Positions 17,426-26,445 of a stretch of DNA of 64,000 nucleotides are shown here, one piece after another. Below the pieces are notes generated by a model, which did not search any database, was not told the origin of the DNA, and was given only the letters and a program-made list of their open reading frames with translations. The number at the start of each line of letters is the position of its first letter. The first letter of the stretch is position 1. The translations under genes were made by a program, and so were the position numbers. This DNA comes from JAGVSR01 sp963708775. Lineage in GTDB: Bacteria; Pseudomonadota; Alphaproteobacteria; Rhizobiales; Hyphomicrobiaceae. Location of the stretch: assembly GCA_963708775.1 (NCBI GenBank), contig CAVPTI010000017.1:1-64000 (forward strand), written 5' to 3'.

Positions 17426-19666
17426 CTAGTTAGCGACCGCTTGGCTCTCAGGTTCGGAACTGGTGTGCTGACTGGGAAAAGCCGTCGGGCGAAGCACGAC
17501 TGCGGCCGGCGCGTCGAGGTGCCATTGTAAACCTTCGGGCGGGTAGGTCAGGCTCACGCGGCCGGCAAGTGCGTATTCGGCCATGTTGACGAGAACAGAA
17601 TGGCCAAAGCCGCGCCGCTCGGGTGCTTGGATCGGTGGTCCGCCGCTTTCATACCAGCTCATCTTAAAGCGCCGGCCGTCAAGCTGGTCATCGACATTCC
17701 AGCTGATTTCGACGACACCCTCAGCGGTGGAGAGAGCACCGTACTTGCTGGCATTGGTGACGAGTTCATGAAGCGCCAGGCCAATGGCCTGCGCGGCTTC
17801 GGGGGACAAGCCGGCATCGGGTCCACTAAAGAAAATACGGAAGCCGATCAGGCCATCGAAATGAGCAAGCTGCGCGCGGACGAGGTTCGCGACGGCCACG
17901 CCCTGCCACCTGGAATTCACTAGCAAATCGTGACTGGCTGCCAGGCTTTCGATGCGCTTGTTGAAGAAGTCGACAAAACGCGGCCCCTCGTGCTGGCGTG
18001 CGGTTTGGAACGCGACAGCCTGTACAACGGCGAGCAGATTCTTGGCGCGGTGATTGACTTCGAGGGTGAGGAGGCGGTCGCGTTCCTCGGCCTGCTTGCG
18101 ATCTGTAATGTCCGTGATCACGCCGTAAGATCGGATTGACCGGCCAAAGCCATCGCATGCGAAGCGGCCACGGACGGCAACCCATTTCTGTACGCCATTG
18201 CGATCGATGATGCGGTGTTCGTTGCTGATCTCCGTGCCTTGCGCAAGAGAGACGTTGAAGCTCTCTGAAATCTTCGTGCGCTCTTCAGGATGGACGTGAC
18301 GCATCCAGGATTCGGCACACGGAGCGATCTCTCCCGGTTCGTAGCCGAGCATTCGGTAGCACTGATCATTCCAAACGTCTTGTCCAGTTCTGATATCGAA
18401 ATCCCACACGGCCATGCCGGCCGCATCGAGTGCGAGGCGCAGGCGTTCTTCGCTGCTGCGCAAGTCTTGTTCGATCATCTTGCGATCGGTGATGTCCTGA
18501 ATGACGCCGAAGGCCCCGATGAGGTGTCCAAATCCATCACATTCGGGCTCCGACCGCTCGCGCATCCAGCCGACTTTGTCGGCGACGACGAAGCGATACT
18601 CGATGTCGTAGGTTTCACCTCTCAAGGAACTCTTGCGTGCTGCGCTGACGCGATCACGATCGGGGGGGTGGACGAGGTCAAGCAGCATCTGGAAACTGAG
18701 CTTCGCATGCGCGGGCTGACCCAGAAGATCAAAGGTCTGAGCGGAACCTTGCAGGGTATCGGTGGCAAAAACCATTCGCCAATTGCCCACGCGCGCCACC
18801 GACTGGGCGCGGTTGAGCTGCTTTTTGTTCTCACGCAGCTCGGACTCAGCCAGAACGCGCCCGGTGATGTCGTCTGTGAAGATCGTGATGCCGCCGACAC
18901 GACCGTCGTCGAGCCGCCACGGTAAGACTTCCCAGCGTTCCCAACGGGCCGTTCCATCATTGAGAATGATTTCATCTCTCTCGGAGCGGAGCGTTTCACC
19001 AGCCATCGCGCGGCAATGTATCTCGCGCAATCGAACCGGCAAGTGGCGGAAGACTTCGTAGTGCGAGCGACCGGTGATGTCCTGCTCGGCAATTTGATAA
19101 TCCGCCAGCCAGCGGCGGCTGACGGCGAGGTAATGCATGTTTCGATCGAACATGGCCATTGAGACGGGGGCTTGTTCTATGAACAGGCGCAGGTGCGCAT
19201 CACTCGCGAGGGATTGCTGGGCGGCAAGCCACCGGTGCTGGGCCGTCAAAAGCGCTTCTACGAGTAGGGTGAGAAGTGCAGCGGTGCCCAGAAAGGTGGC
19301 GAACATTGCGTAGGCGACGGCATTATCAAGCGAAAAAAAGAGGCTATGTGCGACCGCTACGCTGAGAACCGCGGCGGTGAGACATCCCGCTGTGCCTCCA
19401 AAGATCGCTGCGAGAATCACCGCGATATGGAACGGGACGTACGTCGGCTGCTCGGCCAGATCCGGGAGAATCGTCAAGCGTACGATCAGCGCAGCGATTA
19501 CAAACGTGCATGAGAGCAGTATTCGTCGTGGAACTGGGGTCGATCGGGCGGCCATGACGGCCTGCATCCATCGATCGAGCCAAGCGGGAATTGCCGGGAG
19601 CAATGCGGAGCCCGTTTGCGGAGGCAGAGTTTTAGGATCAATGGGTGGAGACTTAGTTGTCGGCAT
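17426..19666 (-). CDS. HWE-family sensor histidine kinase with membrane and PAS domains
   Basis: About 746 residues. An N-terminal membrane unit of four or so helices (residues 47-145) is followed by three PAS/PAC modules (about 155-275, 280-395 and 405-525). Each ends in an IFTDDITGR, VIQDITDRK or VITDITDRK tag. The kinase core begins EVNHRAKNLLAVVQAVAFQT, the phospho-acceptor block of the HisKA_2/HWE group. An H-E-L-x-x-N box follows (LALHELVTNASKYGALS), with a late GFGHSVLVNMAEYAL segment. HWE kinases are common in Rhizobiales and often signal light, oxygen or general stress. The gene's start overlaps the end of the NYN gene by 14 bases, and a single-domain response regulator lies upstream in the same operon, so the three probably act together. 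Confidence 0.9.
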   Translation of the reverse strand: MPTTKSPPIDPKTLPPQTGSALLPAIPAWLDRWMQAVMAARSTPVPRRILLSCTFVIAALIVRLTILPDLAEQPTYVPFHIAVILAAIFGGTAGCLTAAVLSVAVAHSLFFSLDNAVAYAMFATFLGTAALLTLLVEALLTAQHRWLAAQQSLASDAHLRLFIEQAPVSMAMFDRNMHYLAVSRRWLADYQIAEQDITGRSHYEVFRHLPVRLREIHCRAMAGETLRSERDEIILNDGTARWERWEVLPWRLDDGRVGGITIFTDDITGRVLAESELRENKKQLNRAQSVARVGNWRMVFATDTLQGSAQTFDLLGQPAHAKLSFQMLLDLVHPPDRDRVSAARKSSLRGETYDIEYRFVVADKVGWMRERSEPECDGFGHLIGAFGVIQDITDRKMIEQDLRSSEERLRLALDAAGMAVWDFDIRTGQDVWNDQCYRMLGYEPGEIAPCAESWMRHVHPEERTKISESFNVSLAQGTEISNEHRIIDRNGVQKWVAVRGRFACDGFGRSIRSYGVITDITDRKQAEERDRLLTLEVNHRAKNLLAVVQAVAFQTARQHEGPRFVDFFNKRIESLAASHDLLVNSRWQGVAVANLVRAQLAHFDGLIGFRIFFSGPDAGLSPEAAQAIGLALHELVTNASKYGALSTAEGVVEISWNVDDQLDGRRFKMSWYESGGPPIQAPERRGFGHSVLVNMAEYALAGRVSLTYPPEGLQWHLDAPAAVVLRPTAFPSQHTSSEPESQAVAN

Positions 19667-20247
19667 CGACGTCTAAATCGGGATCGACGTAGTCGGAGCG
19701 GCGGGTCTGCGGCGTGCGGTCTTCTGATTTAGAGCGCGGAACGCGGCCGACGTCCGCGGCCAAATCCACAAGATCAATGAATTGATCGGCCTGGCGGCGC
19801 AGTTCATCAGCGACGGTCGCCCCGTTGTTCTTCAAGGTCGAGACGACGGTTACCCGTTTGCCGCGCCGTTGCAGTGTGCCCAACAGATGGCAAAATGCGC
19901 TGTCGCTGGTGAAGAACACAATATGATCCGCCGCGTCCGAATGATCGAGAGCGTCGACGGCCAGTTCAACACGCATGTTGGTGTTGATATGTTGGCGGCC
20001 ATCAGGACCGGTGCGCAAGCGCGCCTCCTTCGTGACAAGCGTGAAGCCGTTATAGTCGAGCCAGTCAACGAGTGGCTTGATCGTAGCGTGCTGATCCTGC
20101 ACCACAACGGTAGTGTAATAGAACGCCCTGAGAAGATGGCAGCGTTCTTGAAAGAAGTTTTTCAGTTTGCGGAAGTCGATATCCAGTCCCGCCGAACGAG
20201 CGATGCCATGCAGGTCCGGACCATCTATGAAAAAATCGTACGCTCAT
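19653..20247 (-). CDS. NYN-domain (LabA/PIN-like) protein, one homopolymer frameshift
   Basis: Starting MSVRF at 20247, the frame is lost in a run of six A at 20230-20235. With five A it continues FIDGPDLHGIARSAGLDIDF and on to a 198-residue NYN protein. NYN domains are PIN-like, metal-dependent RNase folds; acidic residues expected in the active site are visible in FIDGPD, in AVDALDHSDAADHIVFFTSD and in SDSAF. The C-terminus is charged and probably disordered. The gene is 33 bases after a response regulator and its 3' end overlaps the HWE kinase start, so it is embedded in a two-component operon. RNase activity is inference from the fold; the frame break is most likely a base-calling error. 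Confidence 0.8.
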
Positions 20248-20280
20248 TGGGATAGAAGTTCACTCGTTCGACCTTTCTGT

Positions 20281-20739
20281 TTACCGATCTCGGCTCAAGG
20301 AGTTAGGGCCGCGCATGTGTTTCTTTAGGAGATTGAACAGCACCCGGTGATCAAGGGGTTTGTGCAGTGTCATTACCGCGTGTTCGCCGGCATTCGTTGG
20401 CAAGCTGTGATATGCGGTGACGATCGCAAACGGGATTTGGCGATCGCGAAGTTTATCGATCAACTCATCAGAAAACCCGTCTCTGAGGTTCATGTCGACC
20501 AGAGCAAAGTCAATTTGAGCGCTCTCCAAGAGAGCTGCTGCTCTGCGGGTTTCTGGCGAGGGTCCGATAATGCGCGCACCCTGCTCCTCCAGCAAAACTG
20601 CCAGCGTGTCGGCAAGCAGCCAGTCGTCTTCCGCAATCAGAATGTTCATCCCCTGGAGGCTGCCGCCGCAGCCCGTGGGGCTTACCTGTGAACTCATATC
20701 AGGAATGACTCCGGTCTCTTTGTCGTCATTTAGTATCAT
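20281..20739 (-). CDS. Single-domain response regulator
   Basis: The longest frame has 152 residues. The receiver domain begins at MNILIAEDDWLLADTLAVLL, so ATG 20649 (CCAGGGG just before it) is the likely start, giving about 122 residues. Acidic pocket residues are E-D-D in IAEDDW, the phospho-acceptor D in FALVDMNLRDG, a T in IVTAYH and K in LHKPLD. There is no output domain, so it must act through a protein partner or as a phosphate relay. It heads a minus-strand operon with the NYN protein and the HWE kinase. Confidence 0.88.
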   Translation of the reverse strand: MILNDDKETGVIPDMSSQVSPTGCGGSLQGMNILIAEDDWLLADTLAVLLEEQGARIIGPSPETRRAAALLESAQIDFALVDMNLRDGFSDELIDKLRDRQIPFAIVTAYHSLPTNAGEHAVMTLHKPLDHRVLFNLLKKHMRGPNSLSRDR

Positions 20740-20789
20740 GGCGCGTGATCGTCGCGCGACGGAAAAAGTCGAGACCGGATGCAGCGACC

Positions 20790-20915
20790 CTAAAGCAAAT
20801 ACCAGGCGAGCCCAATGAGCGTGACCGCGGCAGTGGCGGCGGCATAGCGCAGCCCGCGCACGAACCCCCGATAGGTTTTCACGTGAGTATCGAAGTCGGT
20901 GTTAATTGAGGACAT
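20790..20915 (-). CDS. aa3-type cytochrome c oxidase subunit IV, small
   Basis: A 41-residue protein with a strong AGGAGGAGC ribosome site before its ATG (20913-20915). It reads MSSINTDFDTHVKTYRGFVR and ends in one hydrophobic helix, GLRYAAATAAVTLIGLAWYL. This is the pattern of the alphaproteobacterial CoxIV-type small subunit (H-x-x-T-Y-x-x-F then a helix), which sits beside subunits I-III of aa3 oxidase in the inner membrane. The main oxidase genes are elsewhere. The longer 93-codon frame to 21071 lacks coding character. Family match by eye on a short protein. Confidence 0.7.
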   Translation of the reverse strand: MSSINTDFDTHVKTYRGFVRGLRYAAATAAVTLIGLAWYLL

Positions 20916-21039
20916 GATGCTCCTCCTGCAGGTGCGCAGATCCGCACAAACTGGGGGTGAGCGATGAGAGTTCCCGGGCCCGCAAACGCTGACATAGATC
21001 AGCAGATCGACTGCGCGAGCCCTGAGGCGCCTGAAGCGT

Positions 21040-22104
21040 TCAGTTAGAGAAGAGCGACAGGAGGCCGCCACTCGGCGGCGCCTTGAACGGGGTCATCGCG
21101 GTTGCGACCTCCGTGTAGAGGGCAGGGAGCCACGGCGGCTGGCCGTCATGCACTTCGGGCATCGGGTTTTTGCGGAAGTCTGTCGGTGCGATGACGAGCT
21201 TGACGTTCTGCAGTCCGGTTTCCGCGGCAAGGACGAAAAGCTCTTCGGCGGCTGCGTCGCCAATCGCGAGGCAGCCGATCGACGCGGCCTTGCCGTGGAT
21301 CATGATATCGCCGCCAAGGTCCTTGCGGCCATCCTTCAAACCCATTCGACGATCGAAGGCGTTTGGATAGTTGACGCGCAGAGCGACGTGATAACGGCTG
21401 TTGGGATTGAGAAATGAAATGCCGTACACGCCTTCCGGCACCTGCTTGTCGCCGCGCCGCAGTTTGGGTCCGGTGATGCCACTTGCCGCTAAGACGGGAT
21501 AACGGTGGATGAAGGTCCAGGAACCGGCGGCAGGCTTGGCGTAGAGTTCGAGTGCTTTCTCGTCCTTGATGGCCACGAGAGCCAGCTCGGATGGCCGCCA
21601 CGGGGCCTTCGCATTCACGAATTTCTCATGCAGACGCCCTTGCGCCGAAGGACCAATCTCGCGCAGGCGCTCGGTGAGCGTGTAGGGCCGGTTGCGCACG
21701 GCTGTCTCGTTCTGCCAGGGCAACGGGGGTGTTGCCTCGTTTGGCAGGCGCACGATGCTCGGCGGCGCGAGGGCGACGGTCGTCTCGGATGTCCACGTGC
21801 TGGCATCTTCCGCTGCGATCTCTTCTTCGGCGAGCGCCGTGAAGAGTTCGTCGGTGGCGTGGATGGGGACGAAGCCGAAGCGCTCTAAGGACGTTTCTTC
21901 GATTGTGGCGCTCGTTGAATATCCGGGCTTGAGGCGTGGCGTGGGAAGCGAGGAGGTCTGGACGGGGATGGAGCGGATGATGCTCGACGTTTGTGGGGGT
22001 GATACGATCTGCGCTGCAGGAAGCAGCAGCGTGACCAAGGTGCCGCTGGCGGCGGCAGCTACAAGGCAGAGCGCGGAAAGTTTCAAGTGTTCGCGCAAGG
22101 TCAT
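21040..22104 (-). CDS. L,D-transpeptidase (YkuD family), exported
   Basis: About 354 residues from ATG 22104, which opens a signal or anchor helix (KLSALCLVAAAASGTLVTLL). An upstream frame to 22155 adds residues without a signal. A low-complexity region follows, then a YkuD-type domain from about residue 175: ALVAIKDEKALELYAKPAAG, PEGVYGISFLNPNSRYHVAL and the catalytic block GGDIMIHGKAASIGCLAIGD, with His and Cys in H-x(5)-S-I-G-C. L,D-transpeptidases make 3-3 cross-links in peptidoglycan or attach lipoproteins to it, in the periplasm. The family member here has the I-G-C variant instead of S-x-G-C with R. It stands alone, with no adjacent cell-wall genes. Confidence 0.85.
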   Translation of the reverse strand: MTLREHLKLSALCLVAAAASGTLVTLLLPAAQIVSPPQTSSIIRSIPVQTSSLPTPRLKPGYSTSATIEETSLERFGFVPIHATDELFTALAEEEIAAEDASTWTSETTVALAPPSIVRLPNEATPPLPWQNETAVRNRPYTLTERLREIGPSAQGRLHEKFVNAKAPWRPSELALVAIKDEKALELYAKPAAGSWTFIHRYPVLAASGITGPKLRRGDKQVPEGVYGISFLNPNSRYHVALRVNYPNAFDRRMGLKDGRKDLGGDIMIHGKAASIGCLAIGDAAAEELFVLAAETGLQNVKLVIAPTDFRKNPMPEVHDGQPPWLPALYTEVATAMTPFKAPPSGGLLSLFSN

Positions 22105-22263
22105 GTGTGGTCCTGGCGAGATGCTGCTCGTGTCCCGTGACGGTCCACGTCTCACTTAACGCATGGCCTGATTCGCCCCTGGGCGCGCAGTGTGCGTTGT
22201 GGTGATTCGCAGTGAATATCCCGCTGATTCGTGGCTACGACCGGGCAACGCTGGCCTAATTGC

Positions 22264-23058
22264 TCAGGCGGCGATGCGGCCGGTGACGAAGATGGCACCG
22301 CAGTAGCCGCTGCGGATCTCGGATGACGAGAGGCCGATCGGAGTGAATTCGAGAGCCTCGACCCGCGCAACGAGGCAGGCTGCAATGTCTTGGGTGGCGA
22401 TTGCGACGGCGGGATAGCGTCGTCCCGACACTTCGTAGCCCGAGGAGCCAGCGAGAAAGGCAGCGGCGATCAGGCCACCGGGCCGGACCGTCTCAGTGAC
22501 AGCGGATACGGCGGTTTGGAATTCATGTGTGTTGGATGTGATCGATTCCGCGCAGAAGAACATGGTTGCGGCGTCGAACGTGCGCGGTGGAAGATCAAAG
22601 ATCGACCCGCGCAGGAGTCGCGTGCGCTGCACGAGAGGCGGCAGTGGATCGTGCGGCAGCATGGGACTTGCATTCGCTCCATCGAGACTGTGGGCTGCTT
22701 TCACCTGCTGCCAGAAGTGTTGCCACTGCGGGCGCAATGTGGGGCCGGTCAGTTCTTTTGCAAGCCATTCAAGGTTTGGTTTTGAATATTCCCATGCTGT
22801 CAGCCGGGTTGCGACAGGGAGGGCCGCGAGAAGCGGGATCAAACTCGGCCCGGTGCCCACGTCGACGATATCGAGGGAGCGAGAAGAGCAAGCGACAGAT
22901 CGCAGTGCACGAGCAGCCAGGTACGTCAGCGCATCATCGTCAGGGTGAGGATCCCCATAGTAATGCTGAAAGTACCCCTCCGGATCGAAGGCGTTCCAGT
23001 CGGCGTCCTTGTTGTTCAGATTTGCGATCGCCGCAGTGGCTTCGCCGGCGCTTGTCAT
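22264..23058 (-). CDS. SAM-dependent methyltransferase, NNMT/PNMT/TEMT-like
   Basis: About 264 residues. The opening AFDPEGYFQHYYGDPHPDDD matches the start of the NNMT/PNMT/TEMT fold group (F-x-P-x-x-Y-x-x-x-Y-x). SAM motif I is SLDIVDVGTGPSLIPLLAAL, and the acidic end of the second strand is AWEYSKPNLEWL. A late strand is FDAATMFFCAESITSN followed by RPGGLIAAAFLAGSSGYEVS. The family methylates small amines or related compounds; in bacteria many members have no known substrate. It is followed on the same strand by the L,D-transpeptidase gene after 160 bases. Fold sure, substrate unknown. Confidence 0.78.
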   Translation of the reverse strand: MTSAGEATAAIANLNNKDADWNAFDPEGYFQHYYGDPHPDDDALTYLAARALRSVACSSRSLDIVDVGTGPSLIPLLAALPVATRLTAWEYSKPNLEWLAKELTGPTLRPQWQHFWQQVKAAHSLDGANASPMLPHDPLPPLVQRTRLLRGSIFDLPPRTFDAATMFFCAESITSNTHEFQTAVSAVTETVRPGGLIAAAFLAGSSGYEVSGRRYPAVAIATQDIAACLVARVEALEFTPIGLSSSEIRSGYCGAIFVTGRIAA

Positions 23059-23096
23059 GTGTCCCCCTGTAGCCGCCCCCGCAGCAAGTCATTCGG

Positions 23097-25403
23097 CTAA
23101 GCGGTCGCCGCCATGCGTTGCGTCGTGTCTTCCTCCAAAACCGGCATCGGCTTGTAGGTCTTGAGAAAAGTTTCAAGAGCCGTGCGCGGCATCGGCTTGG
23201 CGAAGTAGTAGCCCTGCATTTCCGTGCAGCCGAAGTCGGTCATGGATCGGGCTTCGGCTTTCTCTTCCACGCCTTCGGCGACGATTTTCATGCCGAGGCC
23301 AGTGCCGAGCGAAATGACCGATTGCACGATGGTTCGGACGCTTTGCGAGCGGGCGAGGCCGCTCACGAAGGAGCGGTCGATCTTGATCTTGTCGAATTGG
23401 AAATTGCACAGATAGGCGAGGCTGGAGTAGCCGGTGCCGAAATCGTCGAGGGCCATGCGGAAGCCGAGCCTGCGGATCTTTTCGAGAGCTTCGCGCGTGC
23501 GTTCGCCCGCATCCATCAGTACGCCTTCCGTGATCTCCAGCACGAAGCGAGAGGGATCGACCTTATGTTCGGCAACCATACGGTCGAGGATCGAGACGAT
23601 GTCGGATTGGCGGAACTGGAGCGGGGACAGGTTGACGGAGACCTCCAGGTGCGGCCAAGCGTGCCAGTCGCGCATTGTGCGGGCGAGAATGCGTTCGCCG
23701 AGCATGGGCATCAGCCCGGCCTGTTCGGCGATCGGAATGAATATGCCTGGGGAGATGAAGCCGCGCTTGGAGTGGCTCCAGCGAGCGAGCGCTTCAACGC
23801 CGACGATGGCCCCGGTTTCGCAACTCACGATGGGTTGGTAGGCCACATCGAGTTCGTCATTGGCGATGGCGGACTGAAGGTCCGTTTCGACGGCGCGGCG
23901 CTGTTCCACCTGTTCGGCCATGTCGGCGCTGAAGAGAATGGAGCGATTGCGGCCGGCGTTCTTGGCCTCATACAGGGCGATGTCGGCGTGGCGCATGACT
24001 TCATCTACGGTGCGTCCGTGCTCTGGCGAGATCGCGATGCCGACGGAAGCGGTGACAGTCATCGGCTGGCCTTCGATCTCGATGGGCTGCAGCAGCGCAC
24101 GCGCGATCCGGCTTGCGAGCAACTGCGCGGCATTGGGATCCGCCGACCTCCAGAGGATCGCGAATTCGTCGCCGCCATAGCGGGCGATGAAGTCGCCGGA
24201 GCGAACGTGCATCCGCAGGCGTTTTGCCACTTCCTGGATCAGGGTATCGCCGGCCGAGTGGCCGAGCGTGTCGTTGACCTCCTTGAACCGGTCGACATCG
24301 AGATAGGCGATGACCGCGGTTTGGCCCATGCCGTCGGGATCAATGCCGGCGAGCACCATGCCTAAGTGTTCGGCGAAGTGGGCGCGGTTGGGCAGGCCTG
24401 AGAGCGCGTCGTGCTTTGCTGCATATCGCGACCGCTTCTCCTGCTGGGCGAGATGGCTGGAGGTATTGCGGAGGCGCTGCAGCATGATCCACGCTTGTAC
24501 GGCGGCGGCAATGAAGCCGGCGGCCACGAGCGGCAGTATGATCGAGGTGAGCGAGTTTCCCGGCCGTTCGGTTTTCCAGTTGACCCAGCCCGCGATTTTG
24601 CCGTCATCGGTTTCAAGCGGCATCCCGGCATAGGCCGACCCGGTGTTCGCTGTCTTGCCCAGGGTGAGATCCGTCAATAGTAAGCTTCGACCCTGCTCCT
24701 GGAGGTAGGCTTCGTCGATCATGTTGACGCTGATGAGCACATGCGGCCTACCTGGCTTCAGCAGGCTCGTATCGACATTGGGCAGGATCGTCAGTGCGCC
24801 AACTGCGGCGGGTGAGCCGTCGACCGTCAGAAGATGGCCGGTCCACCGCGCGGTCTGCAATGGGGAACCGATCGTGCGGTAGTTGCTCTGATCTGCGCCG
24901 AAAAGGTCGGGACGGTTGCGGAGGCTGCGGCCCTTGACTTGCCGGATCTCGGCTAAGACCGGCGCGAACACATCGCGGTATCGATGAAACTCGTCAGCGC
25001 TCCTGCGCGCGCCGCCCGAATACAAGAAGATCGGCTGATTCTCAGGGTTGAGGATGACCACGATGTCGTGCCCGTAGGTTTCGCTCAGGAAAATGCCGAA
25101 CTCACTTTCGAGGAATTCCGTGTTGGGCTCGGCGCTCGTGACGGCCGTATAGGCCTCGTCCCACCACGCCACGCTCTTTTGCTCATTCAAGATACGCAGG
25201 ATGCTGCGGTTTAGCGCGTTGCCGAATAGGGCGATCTCGCGAGCGCTGGCGGAAGAATTGGCGGCCCACGCCGCGTAGAGGATGACTGACAAGAGGATCA
25301 CCCCCGCGAGCGTGACGCCGGCCGCCGTTAGGTTCATGAGGTGGCGCAGTTCGCCATCCTTACTGCGTGCCGATTTCGGTCTGTGGGTTACGGTAGAATG
25401 CAT
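23097..25403 (-). CDS. Membrane diguanylate cyclase/phosphodiesterase, CHASE4-GGDEF-EAL
   Basis: About 768 residues from ATG 25403, preceded by GGAGGGACTGAC. A longer frame to 25772 has no support. Two helices (near residues 24-45 and 260-280) bracket a periplasmic CHASE4-like sensor that contains VAWWDEAYTAV. The GGDEF domain has the intact signature FIARYGGDEFAILW. The EAL domain has VGVEALARWSHSKRGFISPG and later LDDFGTGYSSLAYLC and GVEEKAEA, so phosphodiesterase residues also look complete. The enzyme would set cyclic-di-GMP levels in response to a periplasmic cue; which activity dominates is not predictable. It follows the methyltransferase gene on the map but reads toward it with a 38-base gap. 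Confidence 0.93.
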   Translation of the reverse strand: MHSTVTHRPKSARSKDGELRHLMNLTAAGVTLAGVILLSVILYAAWAANSSASAREIALFGNALNRSILRILNEQKSVAWWDEAYTAVTSAEPNTEFLESEFGIFLSETYGHDIVVILNPENQPIFLYSGGARRSADEFHRYRDVFAPVLAEIRQVKGRSLRNRPDLFGADQSNYRTIGSPLQTARWTGHLLTVDGSPAAVGALTILPNVDTSLLKPGRPHVLISVNMIDEAYLQEQGRSLLLTDLTLGKTANTGSAYAGMPLETDDGKIAGWVNWKTERPGNSLTSIILPLVAAGFIAAAVQAWIMLQRLRNTSSHLAQQEKRSRYAAKHDALSGLPNRAHFAEHLGMVLAGIDPDGMGQTAVIAYLDVDRFKEVNDTLGHSAGDTLIQEVAKRLRMHVRSGDFIARYGGDEFAILWRSADPNAAQLLASRIARALLQPIEIEGQPMTVTASVGIAISPEHGRTVDEVMRHADIALYEAKNAGRNRSILFSADMAEQVEQRRAVETDLQSAIANDELDVAYQPIVSCETGAIVGVEALARWSHSKRGFISPGIFIPIAEQAGLMPMLGERILARTMRDWHAWPHLEVSVNLSPLQFRQSDIVSILDRMVAEHKVDPSRFVLEITEGVLMDAGERTREALEKIRRLGFRMALDDFGTGYSSLAYLCNFQFDKIKIDRSFVSGLARSQSVRTIVQSVISLGTGLGMKIVAEGVEEKAEARSMTDFGCTEMQGYYFAKPMPRTALETFLKTYKPMPVLEEDTTQRMAATA

Positions 25404-25610
25404 GTCAGTCCCTCCAGATTCGACAATACACGCGAAAGTTGAAATTTGGCTTACGGTCGAGCTGGCGAGAGTGGCGAGGCGATGGAAATTGCCGCAGGTT
25501 GCCCTTATCAGATTACAACTTGCAATTGAGCACAACCTTAAGTATATCCGTTGATGTTTGATTAACCATGCGGCGCGGGTTGGAAAAGCTCGCCGTCCGG
25601 AGAGGACATC

Positions 25611-26366
25611 ATGCCCAATCTCGTTGTGCGAACTCGTGCGGAATGCCCGGAATTGAAGAAGGCCGCGAACGCGATCGAGCAGGCGGCCTGGAATGACCTG
25701 GGATACCTGAACTACACGCGGGCCCATTATGCGATGTACGCGGGGCTTCTCGAAACCTATGCGGACTATCAACTCTGCCTTGTGGACGAGGAGCGCGGCT
25801 ATCCCGTTGCGGTTGCCAACTGCGTGCCGTTATCCTGCCGCGGCATCGACGGACTGCCGCCTGAGGGCTGGGATTGGGTGGTGGAACGGGCCGCGACCCG
25901 CGCACCTTCCGAGGAGGCCGATACGCTGGGTGCGCTCGCGATCTCGGTACCGGCCATCTATCGCGAGAAGGGCTATGCGCGCCTGATGATCCGTGAGTTG
26001 CTCGCTTTGGCTGAGCGGCGGGGATTGAAGGGTCTCGTGGCTCCGGTGCGGCCGTCATTGAAGGCGCGGCACCCGCGGGTTGCCATCGAGGATTACATCA
26101 CCTGGACGGACGAACGGGGCCGTTCCTACGATCCGTGGATCCGTAGCCATGTCGCATCGGGCGGCCGGGTCATTGGACCATGCGTGCGGTCGATGGTGGT
26201 GGAGGAGCCGGTCGGCTTCTGGGAGAACTGGACCAACCAGCGGTTCGAGCAATCGGGCTCTTATGAGGTTGCGGGCGCTCTGGTGCCGCTCGAAATCGAT
26301 CTCGACCGGAAGCAGGGACGCTATGCGGAGCCCAACGTCTGGGTCTCCTATGCGGTCGCCGCCTGA
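25611..26366 (+). CDS. GNAT-fold N-acetyltransferase-like protein
   Basis: A 251-residue protein from ATG 25611, with GGAGAGG 9 bases upstream. The middle matches the GNAT core: ADTLGALAISVPAIYREKGY, then ARLMIRELLALAERRGLKGL, i.e. beta4, the acetyl-CoA-binding loop (here Y-R-E-K-G-Y-A, close to Q/R-x-x-G-x-A) and the following helix. The C-terminal third (YDPWIRSHVASGGRVIGPCV and on) is less typical and may bind the substrate. Cytoplasmic, no signal peptide. Similar proteins occur in biosynthetic and stress loci, but the neighbours here (a cyclic-di-GMP enzyme and a peptide transporter) say nothing clear about its substrate. Confidence 0.78.
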   Translation: MPNLVVRTRAECPELKKAANAIEQAAWNDLGYLNYTRAHYAMYAGLLETYADYQLCLVDEERGYPVAVANCVPLSCRGIDGLPPEGWDWVVERAATRAPSEEADTLGALAISVPAIYREKGYARLMIRELLALAERRGLKGLVAPVRPSLKARHPRVAIEDYITWTDERGRSYDPWIRSHVASGGRVIGPCVRSMVVEEPVGFWENWTNQRFEQSGSYEVAGALVPLEIDLDRKQGRYAEPNVWVSYAVAA

Positions 26367-26445
26367 GGCACCGCGTCGCCGACAATCTACGTGCTTGCAC
26401 CCCTTCGCTGTCCCGCCGACAGTCAGCGTCCTTTGATGAAGGACG

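Noticed and set aside
23118..24365. 415-codon plus-strand frame antisense to the GGDEF-EAL gene
   Set aside because: It is a GC-driven shadow of the real minus-strand gene, whose GGDEF and EAL motifs are intact.
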